DNA from: Nocardioides pantholopis
GTDB lineage: Bacteria; Actinomycetota; Actinomycetes; Propionibacteriales; Nocardioidaceae
Direction of reading: 5' to 3'
DNA: 64,000 bases
Assembly (NCBI RefSeq): GCF_003710085.1
Contig: NZ_CP033324.1
Span: 3,101,501-3,165,500, forward strand
Below, piece after piece: positions 8,097 to 16,571 of the stretch (its first letter is position 1; the number at the start of each line of letters is the position of its first letter). The notes beneath the pieces were generated by a model. It was not told the origin of the DNA, did not search any database, and saw only the letters and a program-made list of their open reading frames with translations. Both the position numbers and the translations under genes were made by a program.

Positions 8097-8785
8097 GACA
8101 GCACCTCGCGGACCCGCTCGAGCTGGCGGGTCAGGCGCAGGTCCACCACGTGGTCCTCCACCTCGAGGACCGCGTCGTCCGCGGCGAGCCGCGGGTCGTC
8201 GGCGACCCGGACGCCGTTGGCCGCGAGCTCGGCGACGCGCTGGACGTCGAGGGTGCCGGGGTGCAGGTGCACGACGATCGGCGCGTCGCCGGGCCGCTCG
8301 GCGAGCACCCGGCGTACGACGTCGTCGGCCCGGTCGGGGCTCGAGCGCAGCTCGTGCCCGACCAGCGCCTCGGTGAGCTCGCGGGCCAGCTCGACGGCCT
8401 GGTCGTGGACGAGCGCCTCGACGGCGCCGACGCGCTGGCTCACCAGCTCGGCGGCCCGGACCAGGCCGGCCACCGCCTGGCGGTGCTCGCGCTCGCGCCG
8501 GGCCTCGGCCGCGGCGTGCTCCTCGGCCAGCCGGTGCTGCGCCGCACGGGCGGTCTCGGTCGCCTCGCGGCGCCCCTGCGCCCAGCCCACGGCGTACCCC
8601 TGCGAGCGGGCGGCGCTGCGGGTGGCCTCGGCCAGCTGGGAGAGCGCGTGCTCGGTGGTCTCGTCCCCGAGCACCGCCGCGTCGCCGAGGCGGGTCCAGG
8701 TGCCGGTGCGCAGCTCGGGGCTCCCGGGCCGGCGCACCGCGCCGGCCTCGGGCCCGCGGAGCAGGGCCTCACTCGATGAAGTCAT
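8093..8785 (-). CDS. fliH: Flagellar assembly protein FliH
   Basis: Regulator and stator of the FliI ATPase. The 230-residue product has a variable N-terminus, a long Ala/Arg/Glu-rich helical middle (about 60-140) and a C-terminal V-type ATPase E-subunit-like domain (IVVHLHPGTLDVQRVAELA near 175-193). The ATG at 8785 lies inside the last codons of fliG (17-nt overlap). Later in-frame starts would remove the variable N-terminus only. The call rests mainly on position between fliG and fliI plus fold-like composition. Confidence 0.83.
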   Translation of the reverse strand: MTSSSEALLRGPEAGAVRRPGSPELRTGTWTRLGDAAVLGDETTEHALSQLAEATRSAARSQGYAVGWAQGRREATETARAAQHRLAEEHAAAEARREREHRQAVAGLVRAAELVSQRVGAVEALVHDQAVELARELTEALVGHELRSSPDRADDVVRRVLAERPGDAPIVVHLHPGTLDVQRVAELAANGVRVADDPRLAADDAVLEVEDHVVDLRLTRQLERVREVLS

Positions 8786-9782
8786 CGTCGGCCCCTCGTC
8801 GGACCATGATCTGGCCCTGCTCCTCGAGCTCGCGGATGATCCGGATGATGGCCTGCTGCGCCTCCTCGACCTGGGCGAGGCGGACCGCGCCGAGCAGGTC
8901 GATCTCCTCGACCAGCGTGGTGGACGCGCGCTCGGAGAGGTTCGAGGTGATCTTGTCCCGCACGGCGGGCTGGACGCCCTTGAGCGCGAGCGCGAGCTGG
9001 TTGGTGTCCACCTGGCGCAGCACCTGCTGCACCGAGCGGTCGTCGAGGCTGACGATGTCCTCGAACATGAACATCATGCTGCGGACCTCGTCGGCCAGCT
9101 CGGCGTCGAGAGCCTCGAGGCCCTCCACGATCTGGCGCTCGGTGGCCCGGTCGGAGCGGTTGATGATGTTGACCAGCGGCTCGACGCCGCCGACCCGGGA
9201 GACCCCGACCGGCTGCAGCATCGAGGAGAGCTTGCGCTCCAGGTTGCTCTCGACGGCCTTGACGATCTCCGGCGAGCTGCGGTCCATCACCGCGATCCGG
9301 TGCGCCACCGCCGCCTGCTTGTCCGGGTCGAGGCTGGCCAGCAGCATCGACGCCTTGTCGGCGGTGAGGTGGGCCAGGACCAGCGCGATCACCTGCGGGT
9401 GCTCGTCGATGATGAACGAGCGCAGCTGGGCCGGGTCGGCCGCGTGCAGGAACTGGAAGGGCATCTGGACGGCCGCCGCGTTGAGGCGGTCCATGATCTC
9501 GCCGGCGCGCTCGGCGCCGAGCGACTCCACGAGCAGCTGCTGGGCGTAGCCCAGGCCGCCCTGGGCGATGTGCCCGCGGGCGATCAACAGGTCACGGAAC
9601 TCCTCCATGACCGCCTCGCCCTCGGCACCGCTGATCGAGTCCAGCCGCGCGATCTCGGCGGAGACCGCCTCGACCTCGGAGTCGCTGAGCTGGCCCAGCA
9701 CCTCGGCGGCCTTGTCCCGGCCCAGCTGGATCAGCAGGATCGCGGCCTTGCGGACGCCGAGTCCGTTCATCGTCGCGGTCAT
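8769..9782 (-). CDS. fliG: Flagellar motor switch protein FliG
   Basis: Rotor protein that contacts MotA and transmits torque. The 337-residue protein contains the three armadillo-like FliG domains. Visible family motifs include an EHPQVIAL segment in the middle domain. The C-terminal domain has the charged torque helix region (FEDIVSLDDRSVQQVLRQVD), with RxxxxxD/E residues facing the stator. The ATG overlaps the fliF stop by 1 nt. Length is standard. Confidence 0.97.
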   Translation of the reverse strand: MTATMNGLGVRKAAILLIQLGRDKAAEVLGQLSDSEVEAVSAEIARLDSISGAEGEAVMEEFRDLLIARGHIAQGGLGYAQQLLVESLGAERAGEIMDRLNAAAVQMPFQFLHAADPAQLRSFIIDEHPQVIALVLAHLTADKASMLLASLDPDKQAAVAHRIAVMDRSSPEIVKAVESNLERKLSSMLQPVGVSRVGGVEPLVNIINRSDRATERQIVEGLEALDAELADEVRSMMFMFEDIVSLDDRSVQQVLRQVDTNQLALALKGVQPAVRDKITSNLSERASTTLVEEIDLLGAVRLAQVEEAQQAIIRIIRELEEQGQIMVRRGADDDFIE

Positions 9783-11365
9783 CAGGGCCTCTCCGCCAGC
9801 CAGCCGCGGAGCAGGCCCGCGACGTCGTCGGGCTGGCGCTCGATCAGCATGGTCAGCTCGTCGCGCAGCTCCTCGGAGCGCGAGGCCTCGGACTCCTCCA
9901 GCGCGAGCGCGGCGGGCGAGGGCTCGATGGCCGGGGCCACCGGCTCCCGCTCACGCAGCTGCTCCACGAGGTAGGACGTCTCGGCCTCCCGGCGCTTGGC
10001 CCGGCGCCGGCTGCGGATCGCGGCCAGCGCGAGGAAGGCCAGCACCAGGACCACGATCGCGACGTTGCGGATCGTCTTGTTGCGAGCGGCAGCGGCCTCC
10101 TCGGCCTCCGCCTTCGCCAGGTCGGCCTCGGTCGCCTCCTCGGCGGACCGGTCGAAGGGCAGCGCGGAGACGGCGATGCTGTCCCCACGGTCCGGCTCGA
10201 TGCCTGCGGTGCCCGCGACCAGCTCCTCGATGTCCTGGTAGGCGATCTGTCCGGTGGTGTTCGAGTCCAGGACGACGCCGATGCTGAGCTTGTCGATCGC
10301 CCCGGGGGTGCTCTCGCGCTGCACCTTGCGGGAGCCGACCGCGTTGTCGACGGTGCGGTGGGACTTCTCGTAGTTCCCGTTGCCCGCGCCCTCGGCGGTG
10401 CCGTTGTCCTCCACCTGGCCGTCGGGGCCGACGACGCCGTTGGCGCCGTTCCCGGGCCCGGTGCCGTTGTAGGTCTCGGTGACCTCCTCAGAGGACAGCG
10501 GCAGCGCGTCGGCCTCGGCCACGTAGTCGAGGGTCTCGGTCACGGCCTTGTCGAAGTCGAGCTCCGCGCTGACCTGGACTGTCGAGTTGCCCGGGCCGAC
10601 GACGCGGTCGAGCATGCTCTGCAGCTTGGTGCGGTACTCGCTCTGCACGTCGGCGACCAGCTGCGAGCGTCCGGTGCCGTCGGCCCCGGCGACGCCGCCG
10701 GGCGAGGACAGCACCGCGCCCTTGGAGTCGGTGACCGTGACCTGGTCGGCGTCGAGGCCCTCGATGCTGGAGGCGACGAGGTTGATGACGCCCTGGACCT
10801 GGGCGGGCTCCACCGCGTCGCCGGCCTGGGTCTTGATCAGCACGGACGCCGTGGTGGGGTCCTGCTCGTCGGCGAAGACCTGCTTCTCCGGGATGGCCAG
10901 GTGGACGACTGCCGTCTGCACGCCGTCGATGGCCTCGATGGTGCTGGCCAGCTCGCCCTCCATGGCGCGCTTGTAGTCGGTGCGCTCCTTGAAGTCGGAG
11001 GTGGTCAGGCCCTGGTCGTCGAGCAGCGAGTAGCCGCCGTCGGAGCCGGTGGGCAGCCCCTCGCCGGACAGGTCGATGCGCGTCGAGTAGACGGCGTCGC
11101 GCGGGACCATGATCGTGGTTCCGCCGCCCGCGAGCTCGTACGGCGTGCCCTGGGCCTCCAGCTGCTCCACGACGGCGCTGGCGTCGCTGGCCGACAGGTC
11201 GGAGTACAGCGGGGCGTAGGAGGGGGTCGAAGCCCAGCGGAAGACCATGAAGCCGCCGAGCAGCAGCGCCAGGGTCCCGAGGACGGCGACCAGCTTCTGG
11301 CCGGTCGTGAAGGCGGTGAAGGTGGTGCGGCCGCGGGTGAGCAGCCGGGTGATCTGGGTCTTCAT
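9782..11365 (-). CDS. fliF: Flagellar MS-ring protein FliF
   Basis: Forms the MS ring in the cytoplasmic membrane and anchors FliG. There are two membrane helices, about residues 25-45 (after a TTGQKLVAVLG lead-in) and about 430-450. Between them lies the conserved ring-building region, including SLLDDQGLTTSDFKERTDYKR and the ELASTIEAIDGVQTAVVHLA block. A GTG at 11368 precedes the ATG at 11365. I prefer the ATG, which forms a TGATG junction with the fliE stop and gives 527 residues. The C-terminus is the FliG-binding tail. Confidence 0.96.
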   Translation of the reverse strand: MKTQITRLLTRGRTTFTAFTTGQKLVAVLGTLALLLGGFMVFRWASTPSYAPLYSDLSASDASAVVEQLEAQGTPYELAGGGTTIMVPRDAVYSTRIDLSGEGLPTGSDGGYSLLDDQGLTTSDFKERTDYKRAMEGELASTIEAIDGVQTAVVHLAIPEKQVFADEQDPTTASVLIKTQAGDAVEPAQVQGVINLVASSIEGLDADQVTVTDSKGAVLSSPGGVAGADGTGRSQLVADVQSEYRTKLQSMLDRVVGPGNSTVQVSAELDFDKAVTETLDYVAEADALPLSSEEVTETYNGTGPGNGANGVVGPDGQVEDNGTAEGAGNGNYEKSHRTVDNAVGSRKVQRESTPGAIDKLSIGVVLDSNTTGQIAYQDIEELVAGTAGIEPDRGDSIAVSALPFDRSAEEATEADLAKAEAEEAAAARNKTIRNVAIVVLVLAFLALAAIRSRRRAKRREAETSYLVEQLREREPVAPAIEPSPAALALEESEASRSEELRDELTMLIERQPDDVAGLLRGWLAERP

Positions 11366-11703
11366 CACACCTGCATCCGCAGGATCTCGGTGAACGCCTC
11401 GATCGCCTTGTTGCGCACGGCCACCGTGACCTGCGAGGTCGCCTGGGCCTCGGCCGCGGCGAGCGTGTAGTCGTGGATGTTCTGCAGGTCACCGGTGGCT
11501 GCCTGGACCGCGAGCGTGTCGGCCGACTTCTGCACGCCGTCGAGGCGCTCGATGCCGTCGGTCAGCAGGCTGGCGAAGTCGGGGCCCTGGGCGCCCTGGA
11601 CGCCCTCGGTGCCGCCGGGACCGACGACCCGCGTGGCGGGATCGGTCGCGGCGATCTGGGAGAGGTTGAGCGGCGCGAAGCCCTCGATGCCGGCGACACT
11701 CAT
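11365..11703 (-). CDS. fliE: Flagellar hook-basal body protein FliE
   Basis: FliE links the MS ring to the rod. The 112-residue product has the family core: a FASLLTDGIERLDGVQKSAD helix, the DYTLAAAEAQ motif and the C-terminal VRNKAIEAFTEILRMQV. Length and position (flgB-flgC-fliE-fliF) are canonical. Its ATG overlaps the flgC stop by 1 nt. Confidence 0.95.
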   Translation of the reverse strand: MSVAGIEGFAPLNLSQIAATDPATRVVGPGGTEGVQGAQGPDFASLLTDGIERLDGVQKSADTLAVQAATGDLQNIHDYTLAAAEAQATSQVTVAVRNKAIEAFTEILRMQV

Positions 11704-12095
11704 CAGCGCGCTCCGATCTGCAGCGCGCTGGTGTAGGCGTCCTGCGCGTACTTCGTGGTCTGGACCGAGGCCTGGTAGCCGCGCTGGGCCTGGATGAGCT
11801 GGGACATCTGGCTGGCCATGTCGACAGCCGGGGCCCGGACGTACCCGTCCTCGTCGGCCAGCGGGTTGCCCGGGTCGTGCTTCAGCACGCCCTCCGGGTC
11901 GCTGACGGCCACCCCGGCCACCTCCACGCCGCCCTGCGGGTCGGCGGCGGCGATGACCATCTGCGCCTGGAAGGCGTCCTCGTCGGTGGAGGTGACCGTG
12001 TTGAGGTTGGCGATGTTCGACGCCAGGGTGTCGAGCCAGGTCTGGTGCATGCCCAGGCTCGAGCCGGCGATCTTCAGCGTGTCGAAGGCGCTCAT
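11703..12095 (-). CDS. flgC: Flagellar proximal rod protein FlgC
   Basis: Proximal rod component. The 130-residue protein carries the rod N-terminus (FDTLKIAGSSLGMHQTWLD, then SNIANLNTVTS) and the C-terminal helix MSQLIQAQRGYQASVQTTK typical of FlgC. It overlaps flgB and fliE by 1 nt at each end. Confidence 0.95.
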   Translation of the reverse strand: MSAFDTLKIAGSSLGMHQTWLDTLASNIANLNTVTSTDEDAFQAQMVIAAADPQGGVEVAGVAVSDPEGVLKHDPGNPLADEDGYVRAPAVDMASQMSQLIQAQRGYQASVQTTKYAQDAYTSALQIGAR

Positions 12096-12454
12096 CAGCG
12101 GGCCTCCGCCGCGATCTTGACCAGCTGGTGCCGGTCGGCGGCCGCGCGGGTCATGATCTGGTACTGGTACTGGGTCTGCATGGCAGCCATCGACTCGTGA
12201 CGCAGGTCGACGTTGTTGCCGTTCGCGCCCACGGGGGTGTCGGTGGCCTGGGTGCTCACCTCGAGGGAGGGACGCTCGCCACGGTCGATGGCCCGCTCCA
12301 GGGCCGACTCGAAGTCGACGCTCGTGGCGCGGAAGCCCGGGGTGTCGACGTTGGCGATGTTGTCAGCGATGACGTCGCGACGCAGGGCGAGACCGTCCAG
12401 CGTCGTGGCCAGCACGGACGCGACCGCATCGTGACCGACGGGGGAAATGGGCAC
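12095..12454 (-). CDS. flgB: Flagellar proximal rod protein FlgB
   Basis: First gene of the long flagellar operon. The 119-residue protein has the FlgB signature DNIANVDTPGFRATSVDFE near residues 31-49. The C-terminal helix runs through MQTQYQYQIMTRAA. A FliA-type promoter lies upstream (12518-12545). Confidence 0.95.
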   Translation of the reverse strand: MPISPVGHDAVASVLATTLDGLALRRDVIADNIANVDTPGFRATSVDFESALERAIDRGERPSLEVSTQATDTPVGANGNNVDLRHESMAAMQTQYQYQIMTRAAADRHQLVKIAAEAR

Positions 12455-12517
12455 AGCCGTCCTTCCTCAGGTGTGCCATTCCGTCGGCGCCAAGTGAGCG
12501 ATCCGTGCTCGCCTCAC

Positions 12518-12545
12518 CTATCGACAGCGCCGGGGGTGACCTGAG
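12518..12545 (-). promoter_or_regulatory. Putative FliA promoter of the flgB operon
   Basis: The minus strand reads CTCA (12545-12542), 16 nt, then GTCGATAG (12525-12518). Spacing and boxes match the five other flagellar/chemotaxis sites. The predicted leader is about 55-60 nt. Confidence 0.65.
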
Positions 12546-12569
12546 GAAAAGTTCCGAGCGGCCGCCCGG

Positions 12570-13064
12570 TCAGGTCAAGATCACCGACATGCGACCGGTC
12601 CCGTAGCCCGCGATGTCGAGCGTGAGGTCCTCGCGCCGGCCCAGGGTGAGCGTGCGCATCAGCACGTCCCCGGGCAGCTTGGCCCCCGCCGGGTGCAGGT
12701 CGAGGAGGCGCAGGTGCATCGCGTTCCCGACGTTGAACAGCGAGGCCGCCACGTTGAGCACCTCGTAGAGGTTCTCGGCGAGCGTCTCCTGCAGGTGGTT
12801 CTGGGCGAGCGAGGACTCCGTCGCGGGCAGCGGCATCAGCGCGATCGCCGCGGCGGCGTACGCCGAGAACGCGACGTCGCAGGCGATGACGGCCCGGACC
12901 ACGAGGCTGTCGTCGACGTACACCCCGACGCTGGCCGGCTTCTTCGGCGAGACGACCAGGGGCGCGGCGGGCTGCAGCGTGACCTCCCGGCCGAGCAGGC
13001 CGGAGAGCAGGTCCCGGATCTCCTTGTTCGTGGGCAGGTGGGTCTCCGCCGCCATCGAGCTCAC
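12570..13064 (-). CDS. CheC/CheX-like chemotaxis-associated protein (uncertain)
   Basis: A 164-residue protein with no clear family assignment by eye. It has a helix LAENLYEVLNVAASLFN (about residues 95-111) that resembles the ExxN-containing helix of CheC/CheX phosphatases in register (E97 onwards), plus alternating beta strands, as in that fold. It is coupled to cheY: the GTG at 13064 overlaps the cheY stop (GTGA), and an ATG lies 9 nt downstream as an alternative start. The neighbouring second pair cheX-cheY has the same layout, which supports a role in CheY-P turnover or switch signalling. The phosphatase call is an inference. Confidence 0.55.
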   Translation of the reverse strand: MSSMAAETHLPTNKEIRDLLSGLLGREVTLQPAAPLVVSPKKPASVGVYVDDSLVVRAVIACDVAFSAYAAAAIALMPLPATESSLAQNHLQETLAENLYEVLNVAASLFNVGNAMHLRLLDLHPAGAKLPGDVLMRTLTLGRREDLTLDIAGYGTGRMSVILT

Positions 13065-13429
13065 GGGCGGACCCCTACCGAGGCGAGGGCATCGTCGAAG
13101 GCCTCGGGGGTGAAGGGCTTCGCGATCAGGAAGGCCGCGCCGGCCTGCTCGGCGCGCTGGCGCATCGCCTCGGAGCCCTCCGAGGTGACGAACCCGAATG
13201 GGATGTCGTTGCCGGCGCCGCGCAGCACCCGCAGGGCGTCGATGCCGTTCATCTCGGGCATGTTCCAGTCCGAGAGCACCAGGTCCGGCTTCTCGGTCTG
13301 GACCAGCTCGACGGCCTGTCTGCCATTCTCGGCCTCGAGCACCTCGTGCCCGCCGTGACCGGCCTGGCGCAGGGTGCGGATCACGATCTGACGCATGACC
13401 CTGCTGTCGTCGGCGACGACGATCTTCAT
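13061..13429 (-). CDS. cheY: Chemotaxis response regulator CheY (copy 1)
   Basis: Stand-alone receiver domain that carries the signal from CheA to the flagellar switch. The 122 residues begin MKIVVADDSRVMR. The acidic pocket is Asp7/Asp8, the phosphoacceptor is Asp54 (LSDWNMPEMNG), FVTSE supplies the Thr/Ser position, and AKPF supplies the conserved Lys. The start is the ATG at 13429; the longer open frame upstream is not conserved. Its stop overlaps the next gene. Confidence 0.93.
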   Translation of the reverse strand: MKIVVADDSRVMRQIVIRTLRQAGHGGHEVLEAENGRQAVELVQTEKPDLVLSDWNMPEMNGIDALRVLRGAGNDIPFGFVTSEGSEAMRQRAEQAGAAFLIAKPFTPEAFDDALASVGVRP

Positions 13430-13497
13430 GGTTCGCTCCTGGAGATGTTGCGCGGGTGTGAGGCGGGCGTGAGGCGCCGCGATGGTGAGCGGTGCGG

Positions 13498-13953
13498 TCA
13501 GGACGACGGGGTGAGGACCCGCACCCGGAGCGGCGCGCCGTACCAGCTCAGGTGCAGGTCGGTGCTCGCCGCGAGCTCGGAGGGCACCTGGACCGGGCCG
13601 TGGAAGACCACCGGCAGCGAGAGCACGCTGGGGCCGGGCATCAGGCTCTTGACGTTGCCGCCCACGATGTTCGCCAGCTCGCCGATCGCGTCGGTGCAGG
13701 ACGCGACATCGGGGACCTCGTCCTCGGCGAACCCGAGCATCGCCCGGGTCACCGCGAGGACGACCGGGTCGCCCAGGTCGAGGCTGACCATGGCCCGCCA
13801 CTCCCCCGTGATCGTGACCGTCGCCGACCACAGGGTCGAGCAGTCAGGGGGCGGGCCCCCCAGGGCCAGCTCGTCCGGAGCGCCCACGAGCGAGGACCAG
13901 ACCTCGTCGAGGAGCGCCGCCAGGTCGGGTGCGGTGGGGGCGACGACGCTCAC
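13498..13953 (-). CDS. cheX: Chemotaxis protein CheX (CheY-P phosphatase family)
   Basis: CheX-type proteins dephosphorylate CheY-P. The 151-residue product contains the diagnostic helix GELANIVGGNVKSLMPG, giving Glu92 and Asn95 as the expected catalytic ExxN pair. The start chosen is GTG at 13953, which overlaps the stop of the second cheY (GTGA). No cheZ or cheD was seen in the window, so this is the best candidate for signal termination. Confidence 0.82.
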   Translation of the reverse strand: MSVVAPTAPDLAALLDEVWSSLVGAPDELALGGPPPDCSTLWSATVTITGEWRAMVSLDLGDPVVLAVTRAMLGFAEDEVPDVASCTDAIGELANIVGGNVKSLMPGPSVLSLPVVFHGPVQVPSELAASTDLHLSWYGAPLRVRVLTPSS

Positions 13954-14333
13954 GCGGAGACCTCCTGGTCGCGCAGGCCGAGCAGGGCGAGCTTGTCGAG
14001 GATCGCGTCGGCGGTGAAGGGCTTGATGACGTACTCGTGGGCGCCGGCGGCGAGCGCCCGCACGATCTGACCGTGCTCGCTCTCGGTGGTCACCATCATC
14101 AAGGTGATCGCGCGCCAGCGCGGGTCGGCCCGGACCCGGGTGACGAACGTGTAGCCGTCCATCACCGGCATGTTCCAGTCGATGAGGCACAGGTCGGGCA
14201 GCAGGCCGGCCTCGAGGTGGTCGAGCGCCGCCTGGCCGTCCCCGGCCTCGGTGGTCTCCCACCCGAGACCCGCCACGATCCGTCGCAGGATCGAGCGCAT
14301 CGCGCGCGAGTCGTCGATGATCAGGGCGTGCAT
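13950..14333 (-). CDS. cheY: Chemotaxis response regulator CheY (copy 2)
   Basis: Second single-domain receiver, 127 residues from the ATG at 14333. Asp7/Asp8 form the acidic pocket, Asp52 is the phosphoacceptor (LIDWNMPVMDG), and VTTESEH and IKPFT give the Thr and Lys positions. It is coupled to cheX by a 4-nt overlap. The two CheY copies are clearly related but not near-identical, so each may pair with its own phosphatase-like partner. Confidence 0.93.
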   Translation of the reverse strand: MHALIIDDSRAMRSILRRIVAGLGWETTEAGDGQAALDHLEAGLLPDLCLIDWNMPVMDGYTFVTRVRADPRWRAITLMMVTTESEHGQIVRALAAGAHEYVIKPFTADAILDKLALLGLRDQEVSA

Positions 14334-14380
14334 GGCGGCTCCAGTCGGGGCAGGCGGTGACGGGCTTCGACCGGCGCCGG

Positions 14381-14725
14381 TCAGGCCGTCAGGTCGATGT
14401 AGACGGGTCGCGGCTCGGCCGGGCCCGAGGCGCGGTCCACGTTCTCCACGACCGACTGCTGCTTCAGCGTCGCCGCGAGTCGCTGGGAGATCGTCTGCAC
14501 CAGCGCCTGCTGGCGGGCGAACAGGTCCTCGGCGCGGGCGCGCACGGCCTCGGGCATCGGGCCGCGGGCGGCGGGCACGTCCCACCCCTCCAGGTCCGGG
14601 TCGTCGTCGGCGGCGAATGCCTTCTCGACCCGGATGACGTCGAGCTCGATCCGGTCGAGCGCGACCTGCCAGGCCTCGTGGTCGGCGTCCGGGGCGCGGC
14701 CGAGACCGCCGTGGTCGACGAACAT
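14381..14725 (-). CDS. FliT-like / hypothetical protein downstream of fliS
   Basis: A 114-residue, soluble, mostly helical, highly acidic N-terminal half (EAWQVALDRIELDVIRVEKA) followed by a second helix (RARAEDLFARQQALVQTISQ) and a short tail. No firm family is recognisable. Its place 1 nt after fliS, with fliD upstream, is where FliT-type export chaperones usually lie, and size and helicity agree. The function is inferred from context only. Confidence 0.6.
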   Translation of the reverse strand: MFVDHGGLGRAPDADHEAWQVALDRIELDVIRVEKAFAADDDPDLEGWDVPAARGPMPEAVRARAEDLFARQQALVQTISQRLAATLKQQSVVENVDRASGPAEPRPVYIDLTA

Positions 14726-14726
14726 C

Positions 14727-15098
14727 TCAGGCCACCGTGCTCTGCAGGGCGGCCTCGCGCCAGGTGTCGGCGAGCTGCTCGACCAGGGCGAGGCAGCCCT
14801 CGGCCCGGGCGAGGTCCTTGCCGACGTTGGCCCGCACCAGCTCGGCGTGCAGGAAGTCGTAGATCGACGCGAGCTGCGGGCCGCCGGCCCAGGCGTCGAC
14901 CTGGAGGCTGCTGCGCAGCTCCATCACGATCTCCTGGGCGTGCACCAGCTGGCCGTGCGCCGTCAGCGGGTCGCCGGCGCGCAGGGCGTCGGTGCCTCGG
15001 GTCACGTCGAGGACCAGCCGGTCGCAGAGCATGACCAGCAGTCGGGCGGGACTGGCGGTCGCCACCGAGGCGTCCAGGTAGGCGGCACGTACGTTCAT
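14727..15098 (-). CDS. fliS: Flagellin export chaperone FliS
   Basis: FliS binds the flagellin C-terminus and prevents premature polymerisation. The 123 residues show the family features: AYLDASVATASPARLLVMLCDRL at the N-terminus, a long second helix, and the WAGGPQLASIYDFLHAELVRAN segment with the conserved Tyr-Asp-Phe. Length and location after fliD are typical. Confidence 0.93.
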   Translation of the reverse strand: MNVRAAYLDASVATASPARLLVMLCDRLVLDVTRGTDALRAGDPLTAHGQLVHAQEIVMELRSSLQVDAWAGGPQLASIYDFLHAELVRANVGKDLARAEGCLALVEQLADTWREAALQSTVA

Positions 15099-15124
15099 GG
15101 CGGTTCCTTCGCGAGGGCCGGGGC

Positions 15125-16444
15125 TCAGCCGTTGTTGGCGGAGAGTTGGCCGAGCTGGCTGGAGAGCCAGCTCGACTGGCTGTTCATCGTGTTCAGGGCG
15201 ACCTCGAGCGCGGTGAACTGGCGACTCAGGGTGTTGCGCCGCAGCTCCAGCCGCACGGACCAGGCCTCGATCGAGTCCTCCAGCCGGTCGATGCCGGCGG
15301 TGCGCCCGGTGATGGCCGCCGTGAGCGTCCCTGTGTACGGGTCGCTGTAGTCCTTGCCGACCTTCTCGACGCGCGCGGCGAACCCGTTGCCCGCGGTGTC
15401 GAACTTGGCGGCGACGCCGGCCGGGTCGGCGGCGTACGCCGAGGCGAACGCGTCCGCGTCGAAGACCAGCTTCCCGTAGCGGTCGACCTGGATCCCGACA
15501 CCGGCCAGCGAGGTGCCGTCTGCCGGGTAGATCGACTCGAGCAGGTCGTTGCGCAGGGCCCGGACCGTGGAGTCGCCGAGCAGCTGCCCGCCGCTGCCGG
15601 TCTTCGAGTCGTACGCCGTCTGGCTGCCGATCCCGGTCAGGATGGCGTTCGCCGCGTCGACCAGCGCCTTCACCGAGTCCGAGAGGGCCTTCGGGTCGCG
15701 GGCGACCGTGACGCTCACCGGGGTGGTGCCGACCGCGGCGGCGGAGACGGTGACGTCGAGCCCGGGCACGAGGTCCTCGAAGGTGTTCGTCGCCGAGGTC
15801 ACCTCCAGCGCACCGAGGACGAGACGCGCGTCGGTGGCCTCCCGGGTGCTCGGCTGGCCGAGGGCCAGGGAGCCTCCGGGGCCGGCCTCGAGCGTGAACC
15901 GCTCGGCCGCGCCGGTGGCCGTGGACTCGACGAGCAGGTTGTAGCCGGTGCCGCTGCGTACAGCTGTCGCACGGAGCCCGGCGTCGGCGCCGTTGATGGC
16001 GTCCATGACGCCCTTCAGGCTGCCGTCGGCGACCGCGATCTCGGTGCTGGTGCCGCCGCGGGTGAGCGTGAGGGTGGTTCCGGTCAGGACCGTGTCGGTC
16101 AGTGCCCGGGGGTCGTTCCAGGCCTGCTGGTGGGACCGGGCGACCGAGCTGACCGTGAAGTCGAGCTGGGCGGCCGCGGCCGTCTTGTCGGCGATGACCG
16201 TGACGGCCGTGGAGGAGGAGGTGGGCGTCAGCGCGTTCCAGGTCTCGGCCTTGCCGAGGTTCTTGGCCTGCTCGGCGAGCTTGCTGAGCGCGGTGTTCAG
16301 CGACTGCAGCGTGCTGAGCACGGTCTGCTCGGCCTTGACCTTGGTCTGCAGGCTCCGCTGCGTGTTCGCCTCGAGCTGCATGAGCTGGTCGACGAGGCTG
16401 GCGCCGTCGAAGCCGCTGAGACCGCTGATCTGGGCGGTGGCCAC
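15125..16444 (-). CDS. fliD: Flagellar filament cap protein FliD
   Basis: Caps the filament tip and guides flagellin folding. The 439-residue product has the FliD N-terminus (SGLSGFDGASLVDQLMQLE, then a coiled coil to about residue 60) and the FliD_C domain (about 230-430) ending in the FTALEVALNTMNSQSSWLSS helix. It lies between fliC and fliS. No FliA-type promoter was found in the 127 nt upstream, so expression may depend on partial readthrough from fliC or on an unrecognised promoter. Confidence 0.93.
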   Translation of the reverse strand: MATAQISGLSGFDGASLVDQLMQLEANTQRSLQTKVKAEQTVLSTLQSLNTALSKLAEQAKNLGKAETWNALTPTSSSTAVTVIADKTAAAAQLDFTVSSVARSHQQAWNDPRALTDTVLTGTTLTLTRGGTSTEIAVADGSLKGVMDAINGADAGLRATAVRSGTGYNLLVESTATGAAERFTLEAGPGGSLALGQPSTREATDARLVLGALEVTSATNTFEDLVPGLDVTVSAAAVGTTPVSVTVARDPKALSDSVKALVDAANAILTGIGSQTAYDSKTGSGGQLLGDSTVRALRNDLLESIYPADGTSLAGVGIQVDRYGKLVFDADAFASAYAADPAGVAAKFDTAGNGFAARVEKVGKDYSDPYTGTLTAAITGRTAGIDRLEDSIEAWSVRLELRRNTLSRQFTALEVALNTMNSQSSWLSSQLGQLSANNG

Positions 16445-16523
16445 GGTTCCTCCTGGTCAGTTCGGCACGAGCGTGCCGGTGGAGCGGGGGCCGCCGCCGA
16501 TGAGCGACGACGGCCGGGAAGCG

Positions 16524-16565
16524 GAACGGGCCGGGAGGGGCGTGCTGCCCCTGCCCGGCCCGTTC
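16524..16565 (-). terminator. Strong hairpin after flagellin
   Basis: Long inverted repeat with arms GAACGGGCCGGG and CCCGGCCCGTTC and an extra inner GGGG/CCCC pairing. It begins 6 nt past the fliC stop on the minus strand. There is no U-run. It probably terminates or stabilises the flagellin transcript. Confidence 0.75.
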
Positions 16566-16571
16566 ACAGGA

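Noticed and set aside
16445..16523. FliA promoter in front of fliD
   Set aside because: No CTCA-N15-17-(G/A)(C/T)CGA match on the minus strand in this gap.
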